A stretch of DNA of 25,327 nucleotides from contig JAHWKP010000005.1 of the NCBI GenBank assembly GCA_019347775.1, positions 1-25,327 on the forward strand. The letters are read 5' to 3'. The notes beneath the pieces were generated by a model. The model saw nothing but the letters and a program-made list of their open reading frames with translations, searched no databases and was not told where the DNA came from. This stretch comes from Actinomycetota bacterium (GTDB lineage: Bacteria > Actinomycetota > Acidimicrobiia > Acidimicrobiales > JAHWKP01). The position numbers were made by a program, and so were the translations under genes. Shown piece after piece: positions 7,388-14,830 of this stretch (position 1 is the first letter of the stretch; each line of letters starts with the position of its first letter).

Positions 7388-8789
7388 TCCCCGCGGGTTC
7401 CTCGAGATCGGACGGGTCGGGCCAGAGCGCCGTCCTATTGAAGAGAGAGTGCGCGACTGGCGCGAGGTCGATGTGCCGTTCGGTAGGCGGAAGGCGGCAG
7501 AACAGGCGACGCGGTGCATGGACTGCGGCGTGCCGTTCTGCAACAACGGTTGCCCATTGGGAAACGTCATCCCCGACTGGAACGACCTCGTCCGGACAAA
7601 TCGCTGGGAGGAAGCCGCCGCGAAGTTGCACGCGACCGACAACTTCCCGGACTTCACCGGCCGGATCTGCCCGGCGCCCTGCGAGGCCGCTTGCGTCTTG
7701 TCGCTCGAGGGCCTGGATCAGGCGGTCGCGATCCGGCAGGTCGAGCTGTCGATCAGCGAGCGGGCTTGGGAAGAGGGCTGGGTGGTGCCACAACGTCCGA
7801 CGGTGGACACGGGACGAAGTGTGGCCGTCGTGGGATCGGGTCCGGCGGGGCTTGCCGCCGCGCAGCAGCTGACCCGCGCTGGGCACCGCGTGACGGTGTT
7901 CGAGAGGTCCGACCGGGCAGGGGGGCTGCTGCGCTACGGGATCCCGGAGTTCAAGATGGAGAAGCGGGTCCTGGACCGCCGCCTCGAGCAGATGCGCGCC
8001 GAGGGCACGCAGTTCTCGACCGGCGTCGACGTCGGTGTCGACGTCACCGTCGACCAGCTGCGCGAGCAGTACGACGCCGTCGTTGTCGCCGTCGGCGCAC
8101 TGGCAGCGAGGGAACTGCCGGTACCGGGCCGGGACCTAGAGGGTGTGCATCTCGCTATGGAATATCTGGAGCTGTCAAACCGGGTATGCGAGGGGGATCT
8201 CGACGAGGCGCCGATCACGGCCGAGGGCAAGCACGTGGTCATCGTCGGAGGTGGCGACACGGGTGCCGACTGCCTCGGGACGGCGACGCGTCAGGGTGCG
8301 GCTTCGATTCGGCAGTTGCAGTACCACCCGCGGCCCCCGGACCCCGCCGATAACCAGACGCCTTGGCCGTTGTGGCCCCAGGTCCTTCACTCGTGCGCGG
8401 CTTACGAGGAGAATGGCGACCGGTTGTTCGCGGAGACCACGCAGGAGTTCGTTGGCGACGGCGGCCGAGTGACCGCGGTGCGGACGAATTCAGGGGATCT
8501 CCCGTGTGACCTGGCATTGATCGCCATCGGTTTCACCGGACCGGAGCCGACGGGTCCGTTGGCGGAGTTGGAGCTGACCGTGACGGAGCGCGGAACTGTC
8601 GCGGTCGACGAGCGCTGGATGAGTTCGGAGGAGGGCGTGTTCGCCTGCGGCGACACGACCAGAGGTCAGAGCCTGGTGGTATGGGCGATCGCCGACGGGC
8701 GGGCTTGCGCCGAGAGCGTCAACCAGTGGTTGTCTGATCCAGCCCGGACCGGAGTTGCTGGACGAGAGCGCCAACTGACTCCGAGCTAG
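7380..8789 (+). CDS. gltD: Glutamate synthase (NADPH) small subunit
   Basis: A 469-residue protein that takes electrons from NADPH to FAD and passes them through two 4Fe-4S clusters to GltB. The N-terminal ferredoxin-like domain holds Cys46, Cys49, Cys54 and Cys58 (CMDCGVPFCNNGCP) and a second group at Cys97, Cys101 and Cys105 (CPAPCEAAC). The FAD-binding GSGPAG is at about 152-157 and the NADPH-binding GGGDTGADCLG at about 290-300. A C-terminal FACGDTTRGQSLVVWAI is the standard second FAD contact. Length matches E. coli GltD. The start ATG lies inside the end of gltB. Unusually, its last 71 bases run opposite the 3' end of trpA, so the two convergent genes share coding DNA and have no room for a terminator between them. 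Confidence 0.98.
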   Translation: MADPRGFLEIGRVGPERRPIEERVRDWREVDVPFGRRKAAEQATRCMDCGVPFCNNGCPLGNVIPDWNDLVRTNRWEEAAAKLHATDNFPDFTGRICPAPCEAACVLSLEGLDQAVAIRQVELSISERAWEEGWVVPQRPTVDTGRSVAVVGSGPAGLAAAQQLTRAGHRVTVFERSDRAGGLLRYGIPEFKMEKRVLDRRLEQMRAEGTQFSTGVDVGVDVTVDQLREQYDAVVVAVGALAARELPVPGRDLEGVHLAMEYLELSNRVCEGDLDEAPITAEGKHVVIVGGGDTGADCLGTATRQGAASIRQLQYHPRPPDPADNQTPWPLWPQVLHSCAAYEENGDRLFAETTQEFVGDGGRVTAVRTNSGDLPCDLALIAIGFTGPEPTGPLAELELTVTERGTVAVDERWMSSEEGVFACGDTTRGQSLVVWAIADGRACAESVNQWLSDPARTGVAGRERQLTPS

Positions 8790-9501
8790 CGCCGTCGAGG
8801 ACAGGACGCATCAGAGCCGAGGCGACGATCACTCCGTCGGCCGACGCAGCGACCTCGGCGGCTTGATCGGGTGTCGAGATACCGAACCCCATGAGTACGG
8901 GGCGGTCCGTGTGGGCCTTGAGTCGGGTGGCCAATTCCGCGGTCGAGGCCGCCAGCTCCGGCCGGGCCCCGGTGACGCCCATCAGACCGACTCCGTAGAC
9001 GAAGCCCCTCGATCGCTCGCATATGGCGGCCATGCGGTCGTCGGGCGTCACCGGGGCGGCGAGAAGGACCGTCTCGATGTTCGCTTGAGCGGCCTCGGCC
9101 TCCCACTCGCGGCTTTCCTCGAGGCAGAGATCGGGGACGATCGCCGCACAGATTCCCGAGGAGGCGAGGGCTTCGGCGAAGCGCTGATGGCCGGCGCGGA
9201 AGACGAGGTTGTAATAGGTCATGGCGACCAGAGGTACGCCGAGATCGGCGCCCCGGAGGTCGGCGAAGACGCTGGCCGGGGTAGTGCCCCGGGCGAGAGC
9301 CACCGCGGACGCCTCCTGGATCGTCGGCCCGTCCATGGCCGGATCGGAGAACGGGATGCCGATCTCGAGCGCGTCGGCTCCCCCATCGACCATGGCCCTC
9401 GCGATGTCAACCCAGTCGTCGCGGATTCCCCCGGTTACGTACGGGACCAAGAGCTTGCGTCCTTGCGACCGCAGTTCCCGAAGCCGCGCCTCCAGTTGCA
9501 T
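8719..9501 (-). CDS. trpA: Tryptophan synthase alpha chain
   Basis: A 260-residue TIM barrel that splits indole-3-glycerol phosphate into indole and glyceraldehyde-3-phosphate; indole passes to TrpB through an internal tunnel. The catalytic acids are Glu46 (ALEIGIPFSDP) and Asp57 (AMDGPTIQ), matching Glu49 and Asp60 of the Salmonella enzyme. The phosphate-binding and lid regions are present in YGVGLMGVTGAR and VLMGFGISTPDQA. It is the last trp gene, separated from trpB by a methyltransferase gene rather than adjacent to it. The 3' end overlaps gltD on the other strand by 71 bases; the overlap encodes the terminal helix and tail, so the core barrel is unaffected. Confidence 0.97.
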   Translation of the reverse strand: MQLEARLRELRSQGRKLLVPYVTGGIRDDWVDIARAMVDGGADALEIGIPFSDPAMDGPTIQEASAVALARGTTPASVFADLRGADLGVPLVAMTYYNLVFRAGHQRFAEALASSGICAAIVPDLCLEESREWEAEAAQANIETVLLAAPVTPDDRMAAICERSRGFVYGVGLMGVTGARPELAASTAELATRLKAHTDRPVLMGFGISTPDQAAEVAASADGVIVASALMRPVLDGASSESVGALVQQLRSGLDQTTTG

Positions 9502-9537
9502 CCAGGAAGTCCTAGCCGACGGCGATAGTCCGTTTGA

Positions 9538-10389
9538 TTAGGGCTTAGTCGCCTTGAAGATGAGCCAGCGGGAGCGTTCGGGTTCGGGATCACCCATGCG
9601 CTCGTAGGCGGCATCCAGGATCTCCATTTTTTCGTCGTAGGTCCGGCCTGGCGTCTGCGTACAGAAGACCGGGATGGATAGCCACGCCCGTCGTTCTTCG
9701 AGCGTCAGTTCGTATTCGACGACTTCCGGTTCTTCCGGACTCAGGCCGGCGTCGCGCAGCGCCTCTGTCACGGCCTCCGGGGTAAGCGGGGCTCTCCGGG
9801 GCCCATCGTTGCCTCGGAAATTGGGCACGAAGCCATAGTCGAGAATCGCAATCGCAATCGCGATGTCGGTGAGACCGGGTGTCCGGGGACCGAGTTCCTC
9901 CGCGGTGAAGGGCATGATCAGGAAACGACGCGGAATGTTGAAGACAACCCTCCCGCCAGAACCGAGGACCGTCGATATTTCGGTCGCCACCTTGCGCACA
10001 TCGGTCTGCCACATGGCCGAGTTGCAGATGACCGAGCCGATGGGCGCCGGTGTGACGGAGGCCAACTCCTCCGCAGGCGAATGCACGAACTCCACCCGGG
10101 GGTCCGTGAGATGGCCAGCCGCTTCAGCGAGCATTGCCGCGGACGCATCTATGCCGATCACGCGCCCATCCGGCCCGACTGCCTCGAGGATGGTGTCGGT
10201 AGTGACACCGGAGCCACAACAGAGGTCCGCCACTGTCTCGCCGGGCTTGATCCCAGCCGCCGCGACGAGGTCACGGCTGGTGTCCTGATACATCGAGAAC
10301 GTCCGGGCGAACTCGGCGTACCGCCGTGCGTTCTCCCGGTCGTCCCACGACCCGAGTACTTCCTTGGCCGGCTTAGGCGGCTGTCCCAT
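9538..10389 (-). CDS. Class I SAM-dependent methyltransferase of unknown substrate, inside the trp operon
   Basis: A 283-residue protein from ATG 10389, which has GGAAG 6 bases upstream; a longer frame back to 10443 would use weaker signals. Motif I is TVADLCCGSGVTTDTIL, followed by an acidic post-motif VIGIDASAAMLAEAA and a VEFVHSPAEEL segment, the standard order for ubiquinone/menaquinone-type or small-molecule methyltransferases. The N-terminal MGQPPKPAKEVLGSWDD has no signal peptide, so it is cytoplasmic. The C-terminal half (about residues 150-283) is not recognisable beyond the fold. It lies between trpB and trpA, about 100 bases after trpB and 36 bases before trpA, so it is probably co-transcribed. 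A role in tryptophan metabolism is not shown by sequence; it may be an unrelated passenger. Confidence 0.85.
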   Translation of the reverse strand: MGQPPKPAKEVLGSWDDRENARRYAEFARTFSMYQDTSRDLVAAAGIKPGETVADLCCGSGVTTDTILEAVGPDGRVIGIDASAAMLAEAAGHLTDPRVEFVHSPAEELASVTPAPIGSVICNSAMWQTDVRKVATEISTVLGSGGRVVFNIPRRFLIMPFTAEELGPRTPGLTDIAIAIAILDYGFVPNFRGNDGPRRAPLTPEAVTEALRDAGLSPEEPEVVEYELTLEERRAWLSIPVFCTQTPGRTYDEKMEILDAAYERMGDPEPERSRWLIFKATKP

Positions 10390-10432
10390 TGTTGGCTTCC
10401 ATGACAGCGCCGACGCTACACGTCGCCGCATT

Positions 10433-10451
10433 CCGGCGCCCAAGGCGCCGG
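10433..10451. other. Short perfect hairpin in the trpB-methyltransferase gap
   Basis: An 8-bp stem, CCGGCGCC (10433-10440) and GGCGCCGG (10444-10451), with a 3-base CAA loop, sits about 40 bases after the trpB stop and about 43 bases before the methyltransferase start. No T-run follows on the transcribed strand. It could protect the trpB end of the message or reduce read-through into the last two genes. Confidence 0.4.
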
Positions 10452-10491
10452 CAATACGGGCCAGAAGCGGCCCACTGGTCCTGCACTCCTG

Positions 10492-11640
10492 TTATTCGAG
10501 GCCGATGAGGTGGGCGACGTCTTTGTCGCCGCGGCCGCTCAGAGTCATCACGACGGTGGATCCGGCGGGCAGCTCGTCAGTGCCGGACGCGGCGATGATC
10601 CACGCCAGGGCGTGCGCGGGCTCGAGGGCGGCCAGGATTCCCTCAGTCCGGGCAAGACGGCGGACGGCGGACACGACGGCGTCGTCGCCCACCGACACGT
10701 AGCGGACTGCGTCCGAAGCGGCCCAGTGCGCATGCTCGGGGCCCACGCCGGGATAGTCCAACCCGGCCGAGATCGAGTGGGCCTCGGCGATCTGACCCTC
10801 CTCGTCCTGCAAGAGCAGCGACTTCGATCCATGAACCACGCCCGGCACTCCCCTGCCGACCGCAGCGCCGCCTTCGGCTTCGACGCCCACGAGGCGAGCG
10901 TCGGTGTCGAGGAAGCCGGCGAATGTCCCAGCCGCGTTCGACCCACCACCCACGCAGGCGACTACGACATCCGGATCACCGCCGAGGAGATCGCGGGCCT
11001 GGCCCCTGGCTTCGTCGCCGACAACCCGTTGCAGCTCGCGCACCATCCACGGGTAGGGATGGGGCCCGACTACCGAACCGATGCAGTAGTGGGTCGACTC
11101 CACCGACGCGACCCAGTCGCGCAAGGCCTCGTTGATGGCGTCCTTCAAAGTCCGGCTCCCGGACGACACCGGGCGCACCTCGGCTCCGAGGAGCCTCATC
11201 CGAAAGACGTTCAGCTCCTGGCGCTCCACGTCGACTTCGCCCATGTACACGACGCACTCGAGCCCGAAGCGCGCCGCTGCAGTCGCGGCCGCGACACCGT
11301 GTTGGCCCGCTCCCGTCTCGGCGATAAAGCGGGGCTTGCCCATGGTCCGTGTCAACAGCGCCTGACCCAGAACGTTGTTGATTTTGTGCGAGCCCGTGTG
11401 AGTCAGGTCCTCGCGCTTGAGCAGCAGCCGGATTCCGAGTTCTTCAGAGAGCCGGGGGCACTCAGTCAGCTCGGTTGGCCGCCCGGCGTAAGTGCGCAGC
11501 AGTCCGTCGAGTTCGGCCCGGAATTCAGGCGCCTGCCAGGCCTCCGAGAACGCCTTTTCCAGCTCGGCACAGGCGGGCACCAGCGCCTCAGGCACATATC
11601 GCCCGCCGAAGTCACCGAACCGACCGGAGTGCTCGCTCAC
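10492..11640 (-). CDS. trpB: Tryptophan synthase beta chain
   Basis: A 382-residue PLP enzyme that condenses indole with serine to give tryptophan. The Schiff-base lysine is Lys86 in HTGSHKINN, the catalytic glutamate is Glu108 in AETGAGQHG, and the PLP phosphate cup is CVGGGSNAAG. The N-terminus GRFGDFGGRYVPEALVPA is typical of the standard TrpB1 type that pairs with TrpA, not the longer TrpB2. The start is GTG at 11640, overlapping the trpF stop by 4 bases (GTGA), which indicates translational coupling. Confidence 0.98.
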   Translation of the reverse strand: MSEHSGRFGDFGGRYVPEALVPACAELEKAFSEAWQAPEFRAELDGLLRTYAGRPTELTECPRLSEELGIRLLLKREDLTHTGSHKINNVLGQALLTRTMGKPRFIAETGAGQHGVAAATAAARFGLECVVYMGEVDVERQELNVFRMRLLGAEVRPVSSGSRTLKDAINEALRDWVASVESTHYCIGSVVGPHPYPWMVRELQRVVGDEARGQARDLLGGDPDVVVACVGGGSNAAGTFAGFLDTDARLVGVEAEGGAAVGRGVPGVVHGSKSLLLQDEEGQIAEAHSISAGLDYPGVGPEHAHWAASDAVRYVSVGDDAVVSAVRRLARTEGILAALEPAHALAWIIAASGTDELPAGSTVVMTLSGRGDKDVAHLIGLE

Positions 11641-12329
11641 CCTTCTTCGTCGGCCCAGTCATATGGCTGGTCCGGGTTGTCGGGCCGGGCCCGTTGTTCG
11701 CCGCCGTCCCACGGCGGCACGAACTGTTCGCCGGCCTGCCGGGCGGCTTCGATGAAGGCGCGCATCTTCGTAGCGTCCTTCTGTCCGGGTGAGGATTCGA
11801 CGCCCGTGGCGACATCGACGCCGAAGGGTCGGGCCGTCTCTATGGCCCGGGCCACGTTGTCAGGGTCGAGTCCGCCGGCCAGCACAAGGCGGGTGCCGTC
11901 GGGCACTCCGTCGACCAGCGCCCAGTCGAACACCTCGCCCGACCCGGGTCGCGGCGAGTCCAGGATCACCATGTCGGCCCCGTACCCCGCTGATCGCGCC
12001 AGGGCGGGATCGCCTGCGGAGAATGCCTTCAGCACGACCGGAACCCGCTCACGCACCTGCCGGGTGTCGGCCGCGCTCTCGTGACCGTGGAGCTGAGCCG
12101 CGCCGAGCCCCACGCGGTGCACGATCTCGCACACCCGCTGGGCCGACTCGTCCCGGAACACTCCCACCGTCAATACCTCGGGGGGAAGACGGCGCACGAT
12201 GTCGGCTGCCACGACCGGAGCGATCTGACGTGGCGACGGGGCGAAGATGAACCCGATGGCGTCTGCACCGAGGGCCACGGCGAGCAGGGCGTCAGACTCG
12301 TTGGTGGTGCCGCAGACCTTTACGAACAC
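11637..12329 (-). CDS. trpF: Phosphoribosylanthranilate isomerase
   Basis: A 230-residue TIM barrel that isomerises phosphoribosylanthranilate to CdRP. The catalytic pair is Cys6 (VKVCGTTN) and Asp124 (VILDSPRPGSG), and phosphate-binding loops LAGGLDPDNV and FGVDVATGVESSPGQKD are present. A tail of roughly 25 residues after the barrel (PPWDGGEQRARP and onward) is acidic and proline-rich and is not part of the usual fold. The presence of this gene means the organism does not need the PriA type of HisA. The start is GTG at 12329, overlapping trpC by 10 bases. Confidence 0.97.
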   Translation of the reverse strand: MFVKVCGTTNESDALLAVALGADAIGFIFAPSPRQIAPVVAADIVRRLPPEVLTVGVFRDESAQRVCEIVHRVGLGAAQLHGHESAADTRQVRERVPVVLKAFSAGDPALARSAGYGADMVILDSPRPGSGEVFDWALVDGVPDGTRLVLAGGLDPDNVARAIETARPFGVDVATGVESSPGQKDATKMRAFIEAARQAGEQFVPPWDGGEQRARPDNPDQPYDWADEEG

Positions 12330-13090
12330 CTGAGCTCCCGTACGGCCCGAGCCGGATCAGCAGACCGCACCAGGGCCTCGCCCACGAGTAGTGCGTGATA
12401 TCCGGCGTCAGCTGCCCGCCGGGCGTCAGCCGGATCGGAGATGCCGGACTCAGCAACGGCGACCACGTCCTGCGGAATCAATTTGGCCAGCCGTACCGCC
12501 CGTTCGGGATCGACAGAGAAGTCGGCCAGGTCCCGTTGGTTTACGCCGATCATCTGCGCCCCGGCTTCGATGGCCGTTTCGATCTCCCGCTCGTCGTGCG
12601 CCTCGACCAGGCAGCCCATCGCGAGCTCGTGGGCCAACCCCATCAGCTCGCAAAGCGGTCCGTAGTCGAGTACAGCCACGATCAACAGGACGGCATCCGC
12701 GCCCGCCAGACGCGCATCACATACGTCGTTGGTCGACAGCGTGAAGTCCTTACGCAGCACCGGCAACCCCGAGGCGGCGCGGGCCGCCGTCAGGTCCGAC
12801 ATCAAGCCGCCGAAAAAGCGCTCGTCTGTCAAGACAGAAAGACATGCCGCTCCCCCGGCGGCATAGGCCTCAGCCAAGCTGCCGGCGTCGAGATCCGGGG
12901 CGATATCACCTTTGGACGGCGACCTCCGTTTGACCTCGGCGATCACGGACAGCTCCGGGCCGGTCAGCGATTGGACGAACGGCCGGGGCGGATCCGCCGA
13001 CCGGGCTGCGTCCACCAACGGGCCGGGCAACCGCGGGTCGTCACCGACCCGACGTCGATGATGGGCCACGATCTCATCGAGCACGGTCAT
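12320..13090 (-). CDS. trpC: Indole-3-glycerol phosphate synthase
   Basis: A 256-residue TIM barrel that closes the indole ring of CdRP. All expected active-site residues are visible: Glu52 and Lys54 (IAEVKRRSPSKG), Lys114 (VLRKDF), Glu163 (CLVEAHDE), Asn184 and Arg186 (IGVNQRDL), and Glu214-Ser215 (AESGIS). IGVNQRDL replaces the more common NNRxL form, a frequent actinobacterial variant. It is a single-function enzyme, not fused to TrpF as in E. coli. The start ATG at 13090 overlaps the upstream lipoprotein stop by 4 bases (ATGA), and its own end overlaps trpF. Confidence 0.97.
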   Translation of the reverse strand: MTVLDEIVAHHRRRVGDDPRLPGPLVDAARSADPPRPFVQSLTGPELSVIAEVKRRSPSKGDIAPDLDAGSLAEAYAAGGAACLSVLTDERFFGGLMSDLTAARAASGLPVLRKDFTLSTNDVCDARLAGADAVLLIVAVLDYGPLCELMGLAHELAMGCLVEAHDEREIETAIEAGAQMIGVNQRDLADFSVDPERAVRLAKLIPQDVVAVAESGISDPADARRAADAGYHALLVGEALVRSADPARAVRELRCS

Positions 13091-13950
13091 GTGGAAGTGG
13101 TCGTGCGCCTCGTGGTGGAGGTGGTCGCCCCGCCCTCACTCGGTGACCCGGGAACTTCCTCATCCGAAGTGGCACACGCCGGAACCCGCAGAGCTTGGGC
13201 GTCGGCTCCTCCGCCGACACGAACGGCTAACGCATGTGTGCCGAGATTCCCGCAACGCAGGATCCACTCCGCCCGCCCCGTGTCATCGGCAAATGTCGGA
13301 TTGGCAGTCTCGACCTTCCACTGGCTGGAGCCGGTGAGCTCCATCTGAACGCCCGGCACCGCCTGGTTGCGCACGATGCCTTGCTCGTCCACCGATCGGG
13401 TGTAGGCACGGACAACGAGGCGCACGGGCTCGTCGACTATGGGGGGCGACGGTGCAACGGCCGAAGTGACCACGACACCGGTGTAGCTCTCCAGCCTCAA
13501 GTCGGTGTCGCGCGACTCCCTGTTCTCGAGGAAGAAGGACAGTGGCGTGGTAAGTGCCAGGTCCGGCGCCCGCCATGCCCGCACCCGGTAGCGACCGCCG
13601 AGAATGCCCACCGCGCTCCACACACCATCGGGACCGGTGGTCACCGTGGCCGAAGCCACTCCGTCGCCAACCAGGCGCTCGATGAGCACCGTGGCGCCCG
13701 CCACCAGGCCCTCGCGTGCGGTCACGACCCCCTGAAGCCTCGCTTCGCCGGGCGTCAATGCGACGGTGGTCGTCGTAGTTCCCGGCACCTCGGCCAGCAC
13801 CACGCCGGACAAATCTGGCCGCTCCGTGGTCGACGTAGTGGGACCGGTTGTTGGCGGCGCGGGTAGCTCGTCGACTGCGCCCCCGGTGCAACCCCCCATT
13901 ACAACTGTGATGAGTGCCACCACAACGAGCCGAGCCACTTTCTCAGTCAT
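13087..13950 (-). CDS. Predicted lipoprotein with a carboxypeptidase-regulatory-like beta-sandwich, inside the trp operon
   Basis: A 287-residue protein. From ATG 13950 the N-terminus is MTEKVARLVVVALITVVMGG followed by Cys21, a lipoprotein signal peptide with a slightly non-standard lipobox (V-M-G-G-C). After a Pro/Thr-rich linker (PPTTGPTTSTTE), residues about 70-150 contain LQGVVTAREGLVAGATVLIE and GGRYRVRAWRAPDL, the pattern of a carboxypeptidase-regulatory-like domain. A second Ig-like part (about 160-260) has VRLVVRAYTRS and two cysteines that could form a disulfide (CGNLG, VPACAT). The tail is a Thr/Ser-rich linker (TTSTTRRTTTST). It should be anchored outside the membrane. Both ends overlap neighbours (ygfZ by 8 bases, trpC by 4), so it is truly embedded in the operon. 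Its function is unknown. Confidence 0.82.
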   Translation of the reverse strand: MTEKVARLVVVALITVVMGGCTGGAVDELPAPPTTGPTTSTTERPDLSGVVLAEVPGTTTTTVALTPGEARLQGVVTAREGLVAGATVLIERLVGDGVASATVTTGPDGVWSAVGILGGRYRVRAWRAPDLALTTPLSFFLENRESRDTDLRLESYTGVVVTSAVAPSPPIVDEPVRLVVRAYTRSVDEQGIVRNQAVPGVQMELTGSSQWKVETANPTFADDTGRAEWILRCGNLGTHALAVRVGGGADAQALRVPACATSDEEVPGSPSEGGATTSTTRRTTTST

Positions 13951-14830
13951 CTGGCTCCCATACCGCCTTGGCCTCAGAGCCGTCCCAGCGCACACTCAGC
14001 GCAACCCCGGCCTCGACCTCGCGGCGCAGATATCCGAGCGCGACCGGATGGCCGGCAACGGCGCTGAAGGTGGCCGAGGTGATGTTGCCCACGGCCTTGT
14101 CGGCCGTACGCAGCTCGGCCCCCGCCGGCGGAACCTCGCCGTCGATCGACAGCCGGCGGAGGTGGCGGTTGACATGTCCGCGGCTGTCGATCCGAGCGAC
14201 CAGCTCCTGGCCCACGTAACAGCCCTTGGTGAGGCTCGCAGCCATTGGCACGAGGCCCGATTCGGCCGGGATGGTGCGCTCGGTGAGCTCCGCTCCATTC
14301 ACAGGCAGTCCAGCCGTGATGCGAGCTGCCTCCCAGGCCTCCCGAGTACACGGGACGGCGTCAGCAGGAACTTCGTCGGTGTCGAGGAGGTCCTTTCCTG
14401 GAAGCGCCGGCCAGAGCGAGTCCACCTGGCTCCCGTCGCCGCTTTCGACCGCGGGTACTAGGGGACCTCTCAGCGATACCGCCGGTACCTGCCGATGGCT
14501 CAGCTCGGCCTTGACCCGCAACCGGAATCGCTCCAGGCGATCCTGCACCAGCTGGCCGAAGCCCGCGTCCATGTCCAAGATGATTCGTTCGGGGCTCACT
14601 ACGGTCATCCGAACCAGAGCCACGACCTTGCCCTGAGGCTGGAGGACGAAGCTCCACGCCGACGAGCCCGGGCTCACCGCGGCAATCTCCTGCGAGAGCT
14701 GCCCGTCGAGGAAGCTGGCGGCTTGGGGCCCGCCCACCTCGATGAGGTCCAGCCGCCGGACTACGGCACCGAACCCCTCCAGGAGGGCGCGCTCCTGCTC
14801 TTCCTGGCTCGCCGCACCAGCGTCACTCAT
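13943..14830 (-). CDS. ygfZ: YgfZ/GcvT-like folate-binding protein (Fe-S cluster assembly or repair)
   Basis: A 295-residue protein from ATG 14830. The family signature K-G-C-Y-x-G-Q-E is present as KGCYVGQE at residues 202-209, with Cys204 the conserved cysteine of YgfZ. Upstream features LDGQLSQEI and FVLQPQGKVVALVRM are typical of the GcvT-like N-terminal fold. Family members bind tetrahydrofolate and support maturation or repair of certain Fe-S proteins; they are not aminomethyltransferases. The start overlaps the trpE stop by 4 bases (ATGA), so it is coupled to trpE. No Fe-S enzyme lies among the trp genes themselves, although GltB/GltD nearby are Fe-S proteins. A frame extending to 14905 runs into trpE and is not preferred. 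Confidence 0.92.
   Translation of the reverse strand: MSDAGAASQEEQERALLEGFGAVVRRLDLIEVGGPQAASFLDGQLSQEIAAVSPGSSAWSFVLQPQGKVVALVRMTVVSPERIILDMDAGFGQLVQDRLERFRLRVKAELSHRQVPAVSLRGPLVPAVESGDGSQVDSLWPALPGKDLLDTDEVPADAVPCTREAWEAARITAGLPVNGAELTERTIPAESGLVPMAASLTKGCYVGQELVARIDSRGHVNRHLRRLSIDGEVPPAGAELRTADKAVGNITSATFSAVAGHPVALGYLRREVEAGVALSVRWDGSEAKAVWEPDD

Noticed and set aside
9844..9861. Three tandem AATCGC hexamers in the methyltransferase gene
   Set aside because: They encode a short Ile-Ala alternation in frame inside an intact gene. Three copies are too few to call a phase-variable repeat, and a 6-base unit would not shift the frame.
10510..12084. A 524-codon plus-strand open frame opposite trpB and trpF
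   Set aside because: It covers two conserved genes on the other strand, including their catalytic motifs, and shows no recognisable domain. It is a shadow frame.
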